From: an uncultured Buttiauxella sp.
GTDB lineage: Bacteria > Pseudomonadota > Gammaproteobacteria > Enterobacterales > Enterobacteriaceae
DNA length: 64,000 nt
Direction of reading: 5' to 3'
Assembly (NCBI GenBank): GCA_946480445.1
Contig: CAMLJN010000014.1
Location: 1 to 64,000, forward strand
Numbering within the stretch: position 1 is the first letter of the stretch; each line of letters opens with the position of its first letter. A model generated the notes under the pieces. It saw only the letters and a list, made by a program, of their open reading frames with translations, searched no databases and was not told the DNA's origin. This document shows positions 6,344 through 16,230 of this stretch, piece by piece. The translations under genes and the position numbers were made by a program.

Positions 6344-8982
6344 TGTCTTTCCTCACATGCTGCGCCGGGTGTCGCACAACGCGCTGGGGGTAGCGCGGTG
6401 TGCTGTTCCAGCCAGGTCTGTAAATTGTCGCCAAAGCGCAAACTGCGCCATAGGGTAAAGAGGTTTTCCTGATGGGTGTAGTTTAGATTGACGGTATTCT
6501 TCTTGTCGTCCACGTGGCTGATGCCCGTGACGCTCGCGCTCATCGACAGTACGCCAAGATTGTCTAAATTAATTTTCGTCCACGAACGCGAAATCTCCAT
6601 GTATCTCAGCCAGTTTATCGCCGCCCCCGCAGCCATATTATTCGCTACGATGGCGTCGGCCATGTCTTTATCCATGCGGAATGTCATCGGCCCCGGGTTA
6701 GTCAGCCAGCCGTCTTTAATGATCCACTGCGGATGATTCAGCCACAGCGGCAACGCCCCTGTCATTCTGCCAGACATCGTAAACTGCTTGGGATTGACTG
6801 CCGCAACCAGCTCGCTCGATGAAATATCCTCAAGCCGCAGCAGCGCCGCATCCCGCTGCGGCATCCGCAGCTGCTGCATCAGTACCTTACCGCCCAGCAC
6901 ATCGACGCTCATATTACTGAGCGTAAGGGGCTGACTGTCGTTCCAGGGATACCAGCCTTCAAGATCGGCGGTAATATTTTGGGCAACCACCTGGTTTTGC
7001 ACTTCCCCGATACGTAGCGTTACCGGGCCACGGGTGCCCAGATGCCAGGTTGAATCGCTAAAGCGGAACGGGAGCACAAAGTCGACGCCGTTAATCTGGT
7101 TATCCGGCAGGCTTACGCTTCCCCCTTTCACCACGCCGTGCCCGCCCGCTTCAAAGCCCTGACCGCTGGCCGCAGAGAACGCCACCTGCGCATACAGGCT
7201 GCCGTCACGCAGGTCCAGTTTCCAGTCGGGGGGAACCAGCGGCTGGAAAACGGTCAGCGTTTGTTTTGGCCACCAGGCGTTACCACGAAGGCGCTCGCCG
7301 TCCCAGCGTCCGGTCACGCGTACCGGGCCAATTTTCCCGGCGTGCAGATCGCCTTTAAACTGGAATGTAGAAGGATCCACCCCGTCGACGCTAAACTTAA
7401 GGACTGAAGGCGGAAGCGTGCTGCCCCCGGTGAATGCCGTGCTTCCCGCTTGCAGAGAAAGCGCACCGGTAAAAGAGGCGTGCTCAGCGCTGCGCTGCCA
7501 GTGAACTGGTTTCTCCAGCACCAGACGCGGCTTGCTCATCAGCATCGAGCCATATTGTAATTTGTCGAATCCCGTAGACAGCGAGGTTAATTCAATGCTG
7601 CTGTCACGCCATTCTCCCTTGCCGCTCACGTCCCAGCGGGCGTTCATCGGGGCAAAAGCCCCGTTACCCCAGTAGCGCCATTGCCACAAACCGGCATCCG
7701 GCAGGAAGTTCTCCGCCTTGCCATCCAGATGCAGGGTAACGCTGCCCATTTTGTTTTCATGAGCCCGTAATATGGCCTGTAGTCTGCCATCTACCCCCTC
7801 CCGGGTCACCCGTACTCCTGCCAGCGGCCAGCGGATTTCATCAATATCCAGCGCATCAATGACCCGCCCGCGAGAACGCAGTAGCGCTCCGGGTCTGAAC
7901 AGTAATTGTGGGTCGGTTATCGAGCCGGTTAACTCGCCCGGCAGCACGGCATAAAATACCAGCGCATCCTGCTTGGCCTCACCCGTGAGCCGTAGCGGCA
8001 GCGAGCTGCTGGTCATGCTTAATTTACCCGGGCCAATATTCAGCACCGCATTCCCCTTACCCGCGCTGCCCTGCGTCACTACATTCATGCGCCCGCTGAC
8101 GGTCGCTGCTTCTAACCCCTGCTGCCAGTCATCCACGCGCAGCGAAACGCCGCCGCGCAAGGGAAAACCCTCATAAGGCCAGAACCACTGCCCGCCGTTA
8201 ATCTCGAAAATTTTCTGGCTAACGCTCCACGGCAACCTGACCAAAGGTTCACTGTCTGCTGATTTGCTCAGCGTTAAAACACCCTGCTCCTCCTGCCAGT
8301 CCAGCACGGCGTTAATTAACTCCGGCTCCTGTGGAAGGCGCAGCGCTGAAGTGACATGCCCCTGCTCGGGCAAACCAGTTGGCACCAGTGGCAGCGTAAA
8401 GGAGCCTGCCAGCTCAACCGGATCCATGCCTTCAAAAGCGGAAACGCTGAATTTTTTCAACGTCAGAGCCTGCCCTTTTAATGTGGCATCCACGGTTAAA
8501 AGAGCACCTGTGTAGTGAACGTCCTGTTGGATCGGGGTAAGCGACACGCGCAGCTTGCCGGTAAATTGTTGCCAGGGCGTGAGGTTAACTTTATCTACGG
8601 TCAGTAGGGTATAAGGCAGCATGGCCTGCCATTCGGCAAGCGTACGGGGAGCGGACGGACCAGACTCATCGAGGGGAATTTTACTGATGCAGTCCGGGTT
8701 TAACGTGAGTTCGTCCAGCTGCAGACGCCAGCGGCTCGGATGGCTAAGCGTGGCGTTTTTCACGTTTGCCAGTTCACAGTCACCGGCTAAATAGCGCAGA
8801 TCGGGGATCAAAAGTGCCCCGCGGCTCAGGCGCGGGCTGGCCTCCATCGCAATGCGCGTCCCCTGCGGAAGCCAGATCCCGGCAAGCGTGGGTAGCCAGT
8901 TCGCTACCGTCAACAGCAGCGCCAGCGGCAGCAAAATAAGTATCAATGCCAGTGCAATAATGGCTTTATATTTACCCTTCAT
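6340..8982 (-). CDS. ydbH: YdbH, AsmA-like intermembrane phospholipid transport protein
   Basis: An 880-residue protein with one N-terminal membrane anchor (about residues 8-29, IIALALILILLPLALLL) followed by a long beta-rich periplasmic region, the size and layout of E. coli YdbH. It belongs to the AsmA-like TamB/YhdP/YdbH group, which redundantly move phospholipids from inner to outer membrane along a hydrophobic groove. The C-terminal region (YMEISRSWTKINLDNLGVLSMSA...) is the part that meets YnbE. First gene of the ydbH-ynbE-ydbL operon. No defect is visible. Confidence 0.93.
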   Translation of the reverse strand: MKGKYKAIIALALILILLPLALLLTVANWLPTLAGIWLPQGTRIAMEASPRLSRGALLIPDLRYLAGDCELANVKNATLSHPSRWRLQLDELTLNPDCISKIPLDESGPSAPRTLAEWQAMLPYTLLTVDKVNLTPWQQFTGKLRVSLTPIQQDVHYTGALLTVDATLKGQALTLKKFSVSAFEGMDPVELAGSFTLPLVPTGLPEQGHVTSALRLPQEPELINAVLDWQEEQGVLTLSKSADSEPLVRLPWSVSQKIFEINGGQWFWPYEGFPLRGGVSLRVDDWQQGLEAATVSGRMNVVTQGSAGKGNAVLNIGPGKLSMTSSSLPLRLTGEAKQDALVFYAVLPGELTGSITDPQLLFRPGALLRSRGRVIDALDIDEIRWPLAGVRVTREGVDGRLQAILRAHENKMGSVTLHLDGKAENFLPDAGLWQWRYWGNGAFAPMNARWDVSGKGEWRDSSIELTSLSTGFDKLQYGSMLMSKPRLVLEKPVHWQRSAEHASFTGALSLQAGSTAFTGGSTLPPSVLKFSVDGVDPSTFQFKGDLHAGKIGPVRVTGRWDGERLRGNAWWPKQTLTVFQPLVPPDWKLDLRDGSLYAQVAFSAASGQGFEAGGHGVVKGGSVSLPDNQINGVDFVLPFRFSDSTWHLGTRGPVTLRIGEVQNQVVAQNITADLEGWYPWNDSQPLTLSNMSVDVLGGKVLMQQLRMPQRDAALLRLEDISSSELVAAVNPKQFTMSGRMTGALPLWLNHPQWIIKDGWLTNPGPMTFRMDKDMADAIVANNMAAGAAINWLRYMEISRSWTKINLDNLGVLSMSASVTGISHVDDKKNTVNLNYTHQENLFTLWRSLRFGDNLQTWLEQHTALPPARCATPGAACEERQ

Positions 8983-9195
8983 GGGCAGTTAATATCCTGA
9001 TTCAGCGACAATTTATGCCGAAATATGCCATGATTCTTGCATGATTCGGGCCGGGCGTGAAGTCAACGCTATCGACTAAGCTTAGAACAGGGACAAACAG
9101 TGGGCGTCAGCAGGCCCCAAAAACGTTTTTTTAAGAATTGTAAGAAAATTTTAAGCATGCTAATTTGACTCTAAAATCATTCTGGAGAAAGTCTT

Positions 9196-10185
9196 ATGAA
9201 ACTGGCGGTCTATAGCACAAAACAGTACGACAAGAAGTATCTGGAGAGTGTTAACCAGGAATATGGCTTCGAACTTGAATTTTACGACTTTCTTTTAACG
9301 GAAAAAACCGCGAAAACGGCACACGGCTGTGACGGCGTGTGTCTGTTCGTCAATGACGACGGCAGCCGTCCGGTGCTCGAAGAACTGAAGAAACATGGCG
9401 TGAAGTTTATTGCGCTACGTTGTGCCGGGTTTAACAACGTCGATATAGATGCAGCAAAAGAGCTTGGCCTGCCCGTAGTGCGCGTCCCGGCTTACTCGCC
9501 TGAGGCCGTGGCTGAACACGCCATCGGCATGATGATGTGTCTGAATCGCCGTATTCATCGCGCTTACCAGCGCACACGCGACGCCAACTTCTCCCTGGAA
9601 GGGCTGACCGGCTTTACCATGTTCGGTAAAACAGCTGGCGTCATCGGCACGGGTAAAATCGGCATTGCGGCGCTGCGCATCCTGAAAGGCTTTGGTATGC
9701 GCTTGCTGGCATTCGATCCGTACCCAAGCGCTGCTGCGCTGGAATTAGGCGTGGAGTATGTCGATCTGCCCACCCTCTTTTCCCAGGTGGATGTCATTTC
9801 GCTGCACTGCCCGCTGACGCCGGAGAATTATCATCTGCTGAACCGCACCGCTTTCGAGCAAATGAACAACGGCGTCATGGTGATTAACACCAGCCGCGGC
9901 GGGCTGATAGATTCTCAGGCGGCGATTGATGCGCTAAAAACCCAGAAAATTGGCGCGCTGGGAATGGATGTCTATGAAAACGAACGCGATCTGTTCTTTG
10001 AAGACAATTCTAACGATGTCATTCAGGACGATGTGTTCCGTCGTTTATCCGCCTGCCATAACGTGCTGTTTACCGGCCACCAGGCATTTTTGACCGCCGA
10101 GGCGCTGACCAGCATTTCTGAAACGACGCTGGAAAACCTGCGTCAGCTCGAAAATGGCGAGGCATGCGCCAATCAGGTGAGCTGA
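9196..10185 (+). CDS. ldhA: D-lactate dehydrogenase (fermentative, NAD-dependent)
   Basis: A 329-residue D-2-hydroxyacid dehydrogenase, identical in length to E. coli LdhA. The Rossmann motif GVIGTGKIG is near residue 150, the catalytic Arg in NTSRGG near 235, and the catalytic His in FTGHQAF near 296. It reduces pyruvate to D-lactate with NADH in the cytoplasm during mixed-acid fermentation. GGAGAAAG precedes the ATG. The upstream 200 bp are AT-rich and separate it from divergent ydbH. hslJ follows, as in E. coli. Confidence 0.97.
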   Translation: MKLAVYSTKQYDKKYLESVNQEYGFELEFYDFLLTEKTAKTAHGCDGVCLFVNDDGSRPVLEELKKHGVKFIALRCAGFNNVDIDAAKELGLPVVRVPAYSPEAVAEHAIGMMMCLNRRIHRAYQRTRDANFSLEGLTGFTMFGKTAGVIGTGKIGIAALRILKGFGMRLLAFDPYPSAAALELGVEYVDLPTLFSQVDVISLHCPLTPENYHLLNRTAFEQMNNGVMVINTSRGGLIDSQAAIDALKTQKIGALGMDVYENERDLFFEDNSNDVIQDDVFRRLSACHNVLFTGHQAFLTAEALTSISETTLENLRQLENGEACANQVS

Positions 10186-10311
10186 AGCGGCTGGCGGAGG
10201 AGTAGCCGCCCCGTTCAGACTTGGTTTTAGGATTATCCTTACGGAAATCCGGCTTTATTTTTGGCAAAGTAGCGCCAACTCATTGATGACACGAATACTT
10301 TAGGGAAACCC

Positions 10312-10740
10312 ATGAAAAAATTAGCTTCACTGATGCTGGCAACAATGGTACTGGCTGGCTGCGCGCAATCCGGTGACAAAGCCCCCCCCGTTACCGCTCA
10401 GGATTTGCAGCACCATCGTTTCGTTCTGCAAAGCGTGGACGGCAAGCCACTGACCGGCATCAAGCGTGTGCCCGAGCTGAGTTTCGGCGAGAATATGCAT
10501 ATTGCAGGCAGCATGTGTAACCGCTTTATGGGACAGGCAACCTTAACGGGTGATACGCTGAAAGCGAAAGGTCTGGGGATGACAATGATGCTGTGTGTTG
10601 AACCGCAGCTCAACGAACTGGATCATATGATCAACGATATGCTGACCACCGGCGCACAGACCTCGCTGGAAAAGCAGCAGCTGACGCTGAAAACCAGCCA
10701 GCACACGCTAGTGTATAAGCTGGCAGACCTGGTTAACTAA
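10312..10740 (+). CDS. hslJ: HslJ, META-domain heat-shock lipoprotein
   Basis: A 142-residue lipoprotein: signal MKKLASLMLATMVLAGC with lipobox LAGC (Cys 17) and a META domain (residues ~30-140) with MCNRFMGQATLTGD and a second conserved Cys in MMLCVEPQ. In E. coli HslJ is heat-inducible and linked to novobiocin resistance; its exact role is unknown. A run of C (cccccccg, from nt 10382) lies in the coding part, but the frame is intact. Convergent with ydbJ. Confidence 0.93.
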   Translation: MKKLASLMLATMVLAGCAQSGDKAPPVTAQDLQHHRFVLQSVDGKPLTGIKRVPELSFGENMHIAGSMCNRFMGQATLTGDTLKAKGLGMTMMLCVEPQLNELDHMINDMLTTGAQTSLEKQQLTLKTSQHTLVYKLADLVN

Positions 10741-10752
10741 GCGCGAATAACT

Positions 10753-10790
10753 GAGGGAGGATCGCCTTCAACGCCACCTCCCTTCTCTGT
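10753..10790 (+). terminator. Hairpin between hslJ and ydbJ
   Basis: GGGAGG (10755-10760) can pair with CCTCCC (10777-10782) followed by TTCTCTGTTC. Weak; probably ends hslJ transcription. Confidence 0.4.
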
Positions 10791-10794
10791 TCGA

Positions 10795-11076
10795 CTAGTA
10801 GGCCCCGCAGGTGCCTGCGGCAAGCGCATTTTCACTACAGCGTTTACCGTTGGGCATCGCACACATCCCGATAGCCGATCCGTCCAGCTGACGGGCCACG
10901 CTCAGCGTCCCCCCGATCATGGCGCAACTCGCCGCTCCCTGATTAGACATCGCAGCACGCATCCCCGGCGCAACGTGGGCCGCGGTCGCCTGCTGTGGCG
11001 GCTCGCTGCTACAGGCTGATAACAATGACGTGGATAACACTAGCGCGGCACATCCCGCAACAAATCCTGCACGCAT
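10795..11076 (-). CDS. ydbJ: YdbJ, DUF333 lipoprotein
   Basis: A 93-residue protein with a lipoprotein signal (MRAGFVAGCAALVLSTSLLSAC, lipobox LSAC) and a C-terminal DUF333 domain (ASCAMIGGTLSVARQLDGSAIGMCAMPNGKRCSE). The ATG at 11076 is preceded by GGGAGAG and begins the signal; an open extension to 11100 has no site. Located between hslJ and nifJ as in E. coli. The family is periplasmic or outer membrane, function unknown. Confidence 0.88.
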   Translation of the reverse strand: MRAGFVAGCAALVLSTSLLSACSSEPPQQATAAHVAPGMRAAMSNQGAASCAMIGGTLSVARQLDGSAIGMCAMPNGKRCSENALAAGTCGAY

Positions 11077-11352
11077 GACTCTCTCCCCTGAATATTGCAA
11101 AACCTAAGAATCATAAGCGCCCGCCCCGCGCCTCGTCGAGGGAAAGAGGCAAGAAAAAGTGTTTGTTTTTGCGAACGGGATCACCTCTGTGAGTAAAACT
11201 TCGCATAATTCGCTTTCTGAGCACGATTACATCCCATAACCAGCACACAAAAGCGAAAATCCCGCCCCCCGCTATTTGCTAGACTCAGATGATAATTCAG
11301 GGCTCGCCGTGGTTATGCGGGTCTTTTTTCTTTGCGCAATGTAAGGTGTCTT

Positions 11353-14300
11353 ATGATCACTATCGACGGCAATGGTGCAGTCGCCTCAGTAGCGTTTCGG
11401 GCAAGCGAAGTTATTGCAATCTACCCTATCACCCCCAGTTCAACCATGGCGGAACAGGCCGATGCCTGGTCCGGTGACGGCCGCAAAAACGTCTGGGGTG
11501 ATACTCCTCGTGTTGTAGAGATGCAGTCGGAGGCAGGCGCCATCGCCACCGTTCACGGTGCGCTGCAAACCGGCGCCCTTTCAACTTCGTTTACCTCATC
11601 GCAGGGCCTGCTGCTGATGATTCCTACGCTGTATAAACTGGCCGGGCAGTTAACGCCGTTTGTCCTGCATGTCGCCGCGCGTACCGTGGCAACACATGCA
11701 CTCTCTATTTTTGGCGATCACTCCGATGTGATGGCCATTCGCCAGACCGGCTGCGCCATGCTGTGCGCCAGCAGCGTTCAGGAAGCACAAGACTTCGCGC
11801 TGATTTCGCATATTGCCACCTTAAAAAGCCGCGTGCCGTTTATTCACTTTTTTGACGGATTCCGCACATCGCACGAGATCAACAAAATCGTCCCGCTGGC
11901 GGACAGCACCATTCTGGAACTGCTACCGCAAAAAGAGATCGACGAGCACCGCGCACGCGCGTTAAATCCGGAGCATCCTGTGATACGCGGCACGTCCGCT
12001 AACCCGGACACTTACTTCCAGTCCCGCGAGGCCACAAACCCGTGGTACAACGCGGTGTATGAACATGTTGAGCAGGCGATGGATAGCTTTGCTGCGGCAA
12101 CAGGCCGCCAGTACCACCCGTTTGAATACTATGGTCATCCGCAGGCGGAACGCGTAATTATCCTGATGGGTTCCGCAATTGGCACCTGCGAAGAAGTCGT
12201 GGACGAACTGCTCACCCGTGGTGAAAAAGTTGGCGTGCTGAAAGTGCGTCTTTTCCGCCCCTTCTCAGCGACTCATCTGCTCAACGTGCTGCCGGAAAGC
12301 GCACACAATATTGCCGTGCTGGACAGAACCAAAGAGCCTGGGGCGCTTGCTGAGCCGTTGTACCTGGACGTAATGACCTCGCTTGCGGAAGCCTTCAACC
12401 AGGGGCTGCGCGAAACTCTGCCGCGCGTTATTGGCGGCCGCTATGGCCTGTCCTCGAAAGAGTTTGGCCCGGACTGCGTGCTGGCTGTCTTTAATGAACT
12501 GCAAGAAGCTAAACCGCGGCCTCGCTTTACCGTAGGCATCTACGACGACGTAACCAACCTTTCGCTTCCCCTGCCGGAAAACACCCTGCCCGCGCGCGCC
12601 AAACTGGAAGCGCTATTCTACGGTCTGGGCAGCGACGGCAGCGTTTCGGCGACCAAAAACAACATCAAAATCATCGGTAACTCCACGCCGTTCTTCACCC
12701 AGGGCTATTTCGTCTACGATTCCAAAAAGGCGGGTGGCCTGACGGTTTCTCACCTGCGCGTCAGTGAACAGCCGATAGGCTCCACCTACCTGATAGATAA
12801 AGCTGATTTCGTGGGCTGCCACCAGCTGCAATTTATTGATAAATACCAGATGGCGGAGCGGATGAAGCCCGGTGGCATCTTCCTGCTCAACACGCCTTAC
12901 GGCGCGGAGGAGGTCTGGCACCGTTTACCCCAGGAAGTGCAGGCGGTCCTGAACCAGAAAAAAGCCCGCTTCTTTGTGATTAACGCGGCGAAAATCGCGC
13001 GTGAATGCCAGCTTGGCGCTCGCATTAATACCGTAATGCAGATGGCCTTCTTCCATCTGACTAACATTCTGCCGGGCGACAGCGCGCTGGCCGAATTGCA
13101 GGGTGCGATAGCCAAAAGCTACAGCAGCAAAGGCGAAGAGCTGGTTCAGCGTAACTGGCAGGCGCTGGCGCTGGCCCGGGAGTCGCTGGCCGAAGTCACC
13201 CTGCAGGTGGTAAACGAAAGCAGCCCGATGCGCCCGCCGGTCGTTTCCGACGCGGCCCCAGACTTCGTGAAAACCGTTACCGCCGCGATGCTTGCAGGTC
13301 TGGGCGACGCGCTTCCTGTTTCCGCCCTGCCGCCGGACGGTACCTGGCCGATGGGCACCACCCAGTGGGAAAAACGCAATATCGCTGAAGAGATCCCCAT
13401 CTGGAAGCCTGAAATCTGCACCCAGTGTAACCACTGCGTGGCGGCCTGCCCGCACTCGGCTATTCGCGCTAAGGTGGTTCAGCCTGAGATCATGGAGTCA
13501 GCTCCCGCCGCGTTGCACTCGCTCAATGTCAAATCCCGCGACATGAAGGGGCAGAAATATGTGTTGCAGGTCGCGCCGGAAGACTGTACCGGCTGCAACC
13601 TTTGCGTGGAAGTCTGTCCGGCCAGGGACCGCCAGAACCCGGAAATCAAGGCCATTAACATGATGTCGCGCCTTGAGCACGTTGAAGAGGAAAAAGAGAA
13701 CTACGACTTCTTCCTGCAGATGCCGGAAATGGATCGTACCAGCCTTGAGCGTATCGACATTCGTACTTCCCAGCTGCTGACGCCGCTGTTTGAGTATTCC
13801 GGTGCCTGTTCGGGCTGCGGTGAAACCCCCTATATAAAGCTGCTGACTCAGCTTTATGGCGACCGACTGCTGATTGCTAACGCCACAGGGTGTTCCTCAA
13901 TTTATGGCGGCAACCTGCCGTCCACGCCTTACACCACCGACGCCAACGGACGCGGGCCTGCGTGGGCCAACTCGCTGTTTGAAGACAACGCCGAATTTGG
14001 CCTTGGCTTCCGGCTGACGGTCGATCAGCATCGCGTGCGCGTCATGCGCCTGCTGGAGAAGTTTGCCGATCGGCTTCCAGCCGAACTTAACGAGCAGCTG
14101 CATACTGAAGCCACACCAGAAGTTCGTCGCGAACAGGTTGCCGCGCTGCGCCAGCATCTGGCGAACGTGGACGACGCGGATGCCCGCCAGCTGATGACCG
14201 ATGCCGATGCGCTGGTCGAGAAATCTGTCTGGCTGATAGGCGGCGATGGCTGGGCATACGACATTGGTTTCGGCGGTCTGGACCACGTCATGAGCCTGAC

Positions 14301-14883
14301 AGAAAACGTCAACATTCTGGTGCTGGATACGCAATGCTATTCCAACACCGGCGGCCAGGCGTCAAAAGCCACCCCGCTCGGCGCGGTCACCAAGTTTGGC
14401 GAACACGGCAAGCGTAAGGCGCGCAAAGATCTCGGCGTAAGCATGATGATGTACGGGCATGTCTACGTGGCGCAGATATCTCTTGGCGCCCAGCTCAACC
14501 AGACGGTGAAAGCGATACAGGAGGCGGAAGCTTATCCAGGCCCATCGCTGATTATCGCCTACAGCCCCTGCGAGGAACACGGCTACGATCTGGCACTCAG
14601 CCACGATCAGATGCGCCAGCTCACCGCCACGGGCTTCTGGCCGCTCTACCGCTTCGATCCACGTAGGGCAGACGAAGGCAAGCTGCCGCTGGCGCTGGAC
14701 TCCCGTCCGCCGTCCGATGCCCTTGCCGAGACGCTGATGATAGAGCAGCGCTTCCGCCGCCTGAACTCGCAGCAGCCGGAGGTCGCGGAGCAGCTGTGGA
14801 AGGACGCCGCGCAGGACCTGCAAAAACGCTACGACTTCCTGGCGCAGATGGCGGGCAAGGCGGAAAAAGCCGCCGACAGCTAA
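11353..14883 (+). CDS. nifJ: Pyruvate:flavodoxin/ferredoxin oxidoreductase
   Basis: A single-chain 1,176-residue PFOR (E. coli YdbK 1,174). It converts pyruvate and CoA to acetyl-CoA and CO2, reducing flavodoxin or ferredoxin. N-terminal TPP-binding domain starts AVASVAFRASEVIAIYPITP; two 4Fe-4S motifs of the ferredoxin type are CTQCNHCVAACPHS and CTGCNLCVEVCP (near residues 690-760); a further Cys cluster GACSGCGETPY and the TPP/Mg site GGDGWAYDIGFGG are present. The ATG at 11353 has TAAGGTG upstream and starts MITIDGNGAVA; an in-frame codon at 11332 lacks a site. Intact. Linked to oxidative stress and anaerobic pyruvate use. Confidence 0.96.
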   Translation: MITIDGNGAVASVAFRASEVIAIYPITPSSTMAEQADAWSGDGRKNVWGDTPRVVEMQSEAGAIATVHGALQTGALSTSFTSSQGLLLMIPTLYKLAGQLTPFVLHVAARTVATHALSIFGDHSDVMAIRQTGCAMLCASSVQEAQDFALISHIATLKSRVPFIHFFDGFRTSHEINKIVPLADSTILELLPQKEIDEHRARALNPEHPVIRGTSANPDTYFQSREATNPWYNAVYEHVEQAMDSFAAATGRQYHPFEYYGHPQAERVIILMGSAIGTCEEVVDELLTRGEKVGVLKVRLFRPFSATHLLNVLPESAHNIAVLDRTKEPGALAEPLYLDVMTSLAEAFNQGLRETLPRVIGGRYGLSSKEFGPDCVLAVFNELQEAKPRPRFTVGIYDDVTNLSLPLPENTLPARAKLEALFYGLGSDGSVSATKNNIKIIGNSTPFFTQGYFVYDSKKAGGLTVSHLRVSEQPIGSTYLIDKADFVGCHQLQFIDKYQMAERMKPGGIFLLNTPYGAEEVWHRLPQEVQAVLNQKKARFFVINAAKIARECQLGARINTVMQMAFFHLTNILPGDSALAELQGAIAKSYSSKGEELVQRNWQALALARESLAEVTLQVVNESSPMRPPVVSDAAPDFVKTVTAAMLAGLGDALPVSALPPDGTWPMGTTQWEKRNIAEEIPIWKPEICTQCNHCVAACPHSAIRAKVVQPEIMESAPAALHSLNVKSRDMKGQKYVLQVAPEDCTGCNLCVEVCPARDRQNPEIKAINMMSRLEHVEEEKENYDFFLQMPEMDRTSLERIDIRTSQLLTPLFEYSGACSGCGETPYIKLLTQLYGDRLLIANATGCSSIYGGNLPSTPYTTDANGRGPAWANSLFEDNAEFGLGFRLTVDQHRVRVMRLLEKFADRLPAELNEQLHTEATPEVRREQVAALRQHLANVDDADARQLMTDADALVEKSVWLIGGDGWAYDIGFGGLDHVMSLTENVNILVLDTQCYSNTGGQASKATPLGAVTKFGEHGKRKARKDLGVSMMMYGHVYVAQISLGAQLNQTVKAIQEAEAYPGPSLIIAYSPCEEHGYDLALSHDQMRQLTATGFWPLYRFDPRRADEGKLPLALDSRPPSDALAETLMIEQRFRRLNSQQPEVAEQLWKDAAQDLQKRYDFLAQMAGKAEKAADS

Positions 14884-14918
14884 ACGCTATCGGCAATCAG
14901 CACCCAGCAACATAATGC

Positions 14919-14948
14919 AAGCCCGGATCCTTGGATCCGGGCTTTTTA
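14919..14948 (+). terminator. Terminator of nifJ
   Basis: AAGCCCGGATCC (14919-14930) pairs perfectly with GGATCCGGGCTT (14933-14944), then TTTTAAT. Confidence 0.9.
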
Positions 14949-15078
14949 ATTTCACGCTGTAAACCGGTTATCGCGGTGGTCATCAAAAGGGCAAAATGCC
15001 TGAACTCATTCCACTTGCAGACTGTGTTCCTTTTTTGGTTTACAGTTGAAAAAATGCGCGCATCTCAAGGACGATACT

Positions 15079-15511
15079 ATGCCCATAAGGACTTATAGAT
15101 TCTCGCAAGTCGCAATGATGCCAGTTGAAGGCGTCGGCATTCGTGCAAGTTTTTCCATTTCAATTGTCGTCAGAGATGAGAGGTGGTCATCGCAGTGTAC
15201 ATATCTCTGCTCATGGCGACAGCAATGCGGCAAAAGCTGCTGGCTCAGGTAAACTCTTATTCTGGTGTACTGTGACCAATAATGCCAACCATAAAAAATA
15301 TGTACTTGATAATAAAAGAGGTGAGATGTTTTTCGCAGGCGTTGAGGATGTTGTTATTGGCAGCGCGGAGTTTATCGTTGACGCTAAACATCATATTTAC
15401 CCTTCTCTAACGGTTGAGGGAGGTTATCAACTTGCAGACTATACAGGACAACATATCCCTCTGCCTGTAAGGATAAGAAAAGTAATTAAACTCGAACCGC
15501 TTCAAGGATGA
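15079..15511 (+). pseudogene. Unknown gene, possibly frameshifted
   Basis: From ATG 15079 (good site CAAGGACG) the frame reads MPIRTYRFSQVAMMPVEG VG... and is lost after about 15175; from there another frame reads RGGHRSVHISAHGDSNAAKAAG... to ...RKVIKLEPLQG, stop at 15511. One extra base around 15165-15185 would unite them into a protein of about 143 residues. Alternatively a shorter gene starts at ATG 15176 (111 residues), but that ATG has no good ribosome site. I recognise no domain. The next gene starts 7 bp after the stop, suggesting an operon. The AT content is higher than in nifJ, so both genes look acquired. Confidence 0.4.
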
Positions 15512-15517
15512 TTCAGC

Positions 15518-16069
15518 ATGAAACTTATCATATCTGTCTTACTGTGCTCCCTGATGTTATCTCCCTGCGTCGCATCGAGCAGCTATGCGGACAAGGCAAC
15601 TGAAACGGGTGCAAAACTGGTCGATGCATACACGAAAGCAAGCAGTAAAAGGAAGCAACGGTTCATCAATGAACTGCAAATATTGACGCATAAACATCCA
15701 GAAAACAGCAATGTACGTAAGATGTATGCAAATGTACTGCTGGCGGACAAGCAATATCAGGCGGGTTTACAGCAGATTGAGATTATTAATAAAAAACATG
15801 ATCCCTCCTCCTTTTTATTAACTGAATGCATGATAAAAGAAAGGCTAAACATCCCCCTTGATGGATGTTATAAGGCTACCGTCAGGATAATGGATAAAAA
15901 TAAAATAAAGGACATCAATTACCTGACCGCTTTATTTTTTGCATCCGATCCGCGTTTCGATGAAGAGAGAAGTAAACAATTACGTGCGGATGAAATATCT
16001 GCTGACCAGGCGGCATATTACAATATTTCCCGCGCAGATTTTTTATTAAACCTTTTCCCCTCACCTTAG
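15518..16069 (+). CDS. Hypothetical secreted protein, 183 aa
   Basis: A 183-residue protein with a Sec signal peptide (MKLIISVLLCSLMLSPCVASS). The mature part is helical and looks TPR-like (NSNVRKMYANVLLADKQYQAGLQQIEIINKK) and has a cysteine pair (TECMIKERLNIPLDGCYKA). I do not recognise a family. Codon use and AT content differ from the flanking core genes. It follows the unknown gene ending at 15511 with a 6-bp gap and CAAGGATG as ribosome site, so the two are likely co-expressed. A small exported partner pair (for example enzyme/immunity or chaperone/client) is conceivable but unproven. Confidence 0.6.
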   Translation: MKLIISVLLCSLMLSPCVASSSYADKATETGAKLVDAYTKASSKRKQRFINELQILTHKHPENSNVRKMYANVLLADKQYQAGLQQIEIINKKHDPSSFLLTECMIKERLNIPLDGCYKATVRIMDKNKIKDINYLTALFFASDPRFDEERSKQLRADEISADQAAYYNISRADFLLNLFPSP

Positions 16070-16082
16070 CCGACGCTTCACA

Positions 16083-16120
16083 GGGAGAAGAATTTCTCCC
16101 ACTCCCCGCAGGGGAGAAGG
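16083..16120 (+). repeat. GC-rich double hairpin after the 15.1-16.1 kb genes
   Basis: GGGAGAA (16083-16089)/TTCTCCC (16094-16100) and CTCCCC (16102-16107)/GGGGAG (16111-16116) form two adjacent hairpins. Similar short CTCCC/GGGAG hairpins occur near 26290, 31385 and 43437 after other genes, so this looks like a degenerate family of intergenic hairpins acting as transcript ends. Confidence 0.4.
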
Positions 16121-16230
16121 TCGCGATGAAGGTTTTTTTGCTACTCCCGTAACATATTCCCAACAACCCCATTGCGAAGAATATATTCGTGCGCATGATA
16201 TCGCCTTGCCTTCCTTAAATGAGCAGAACG

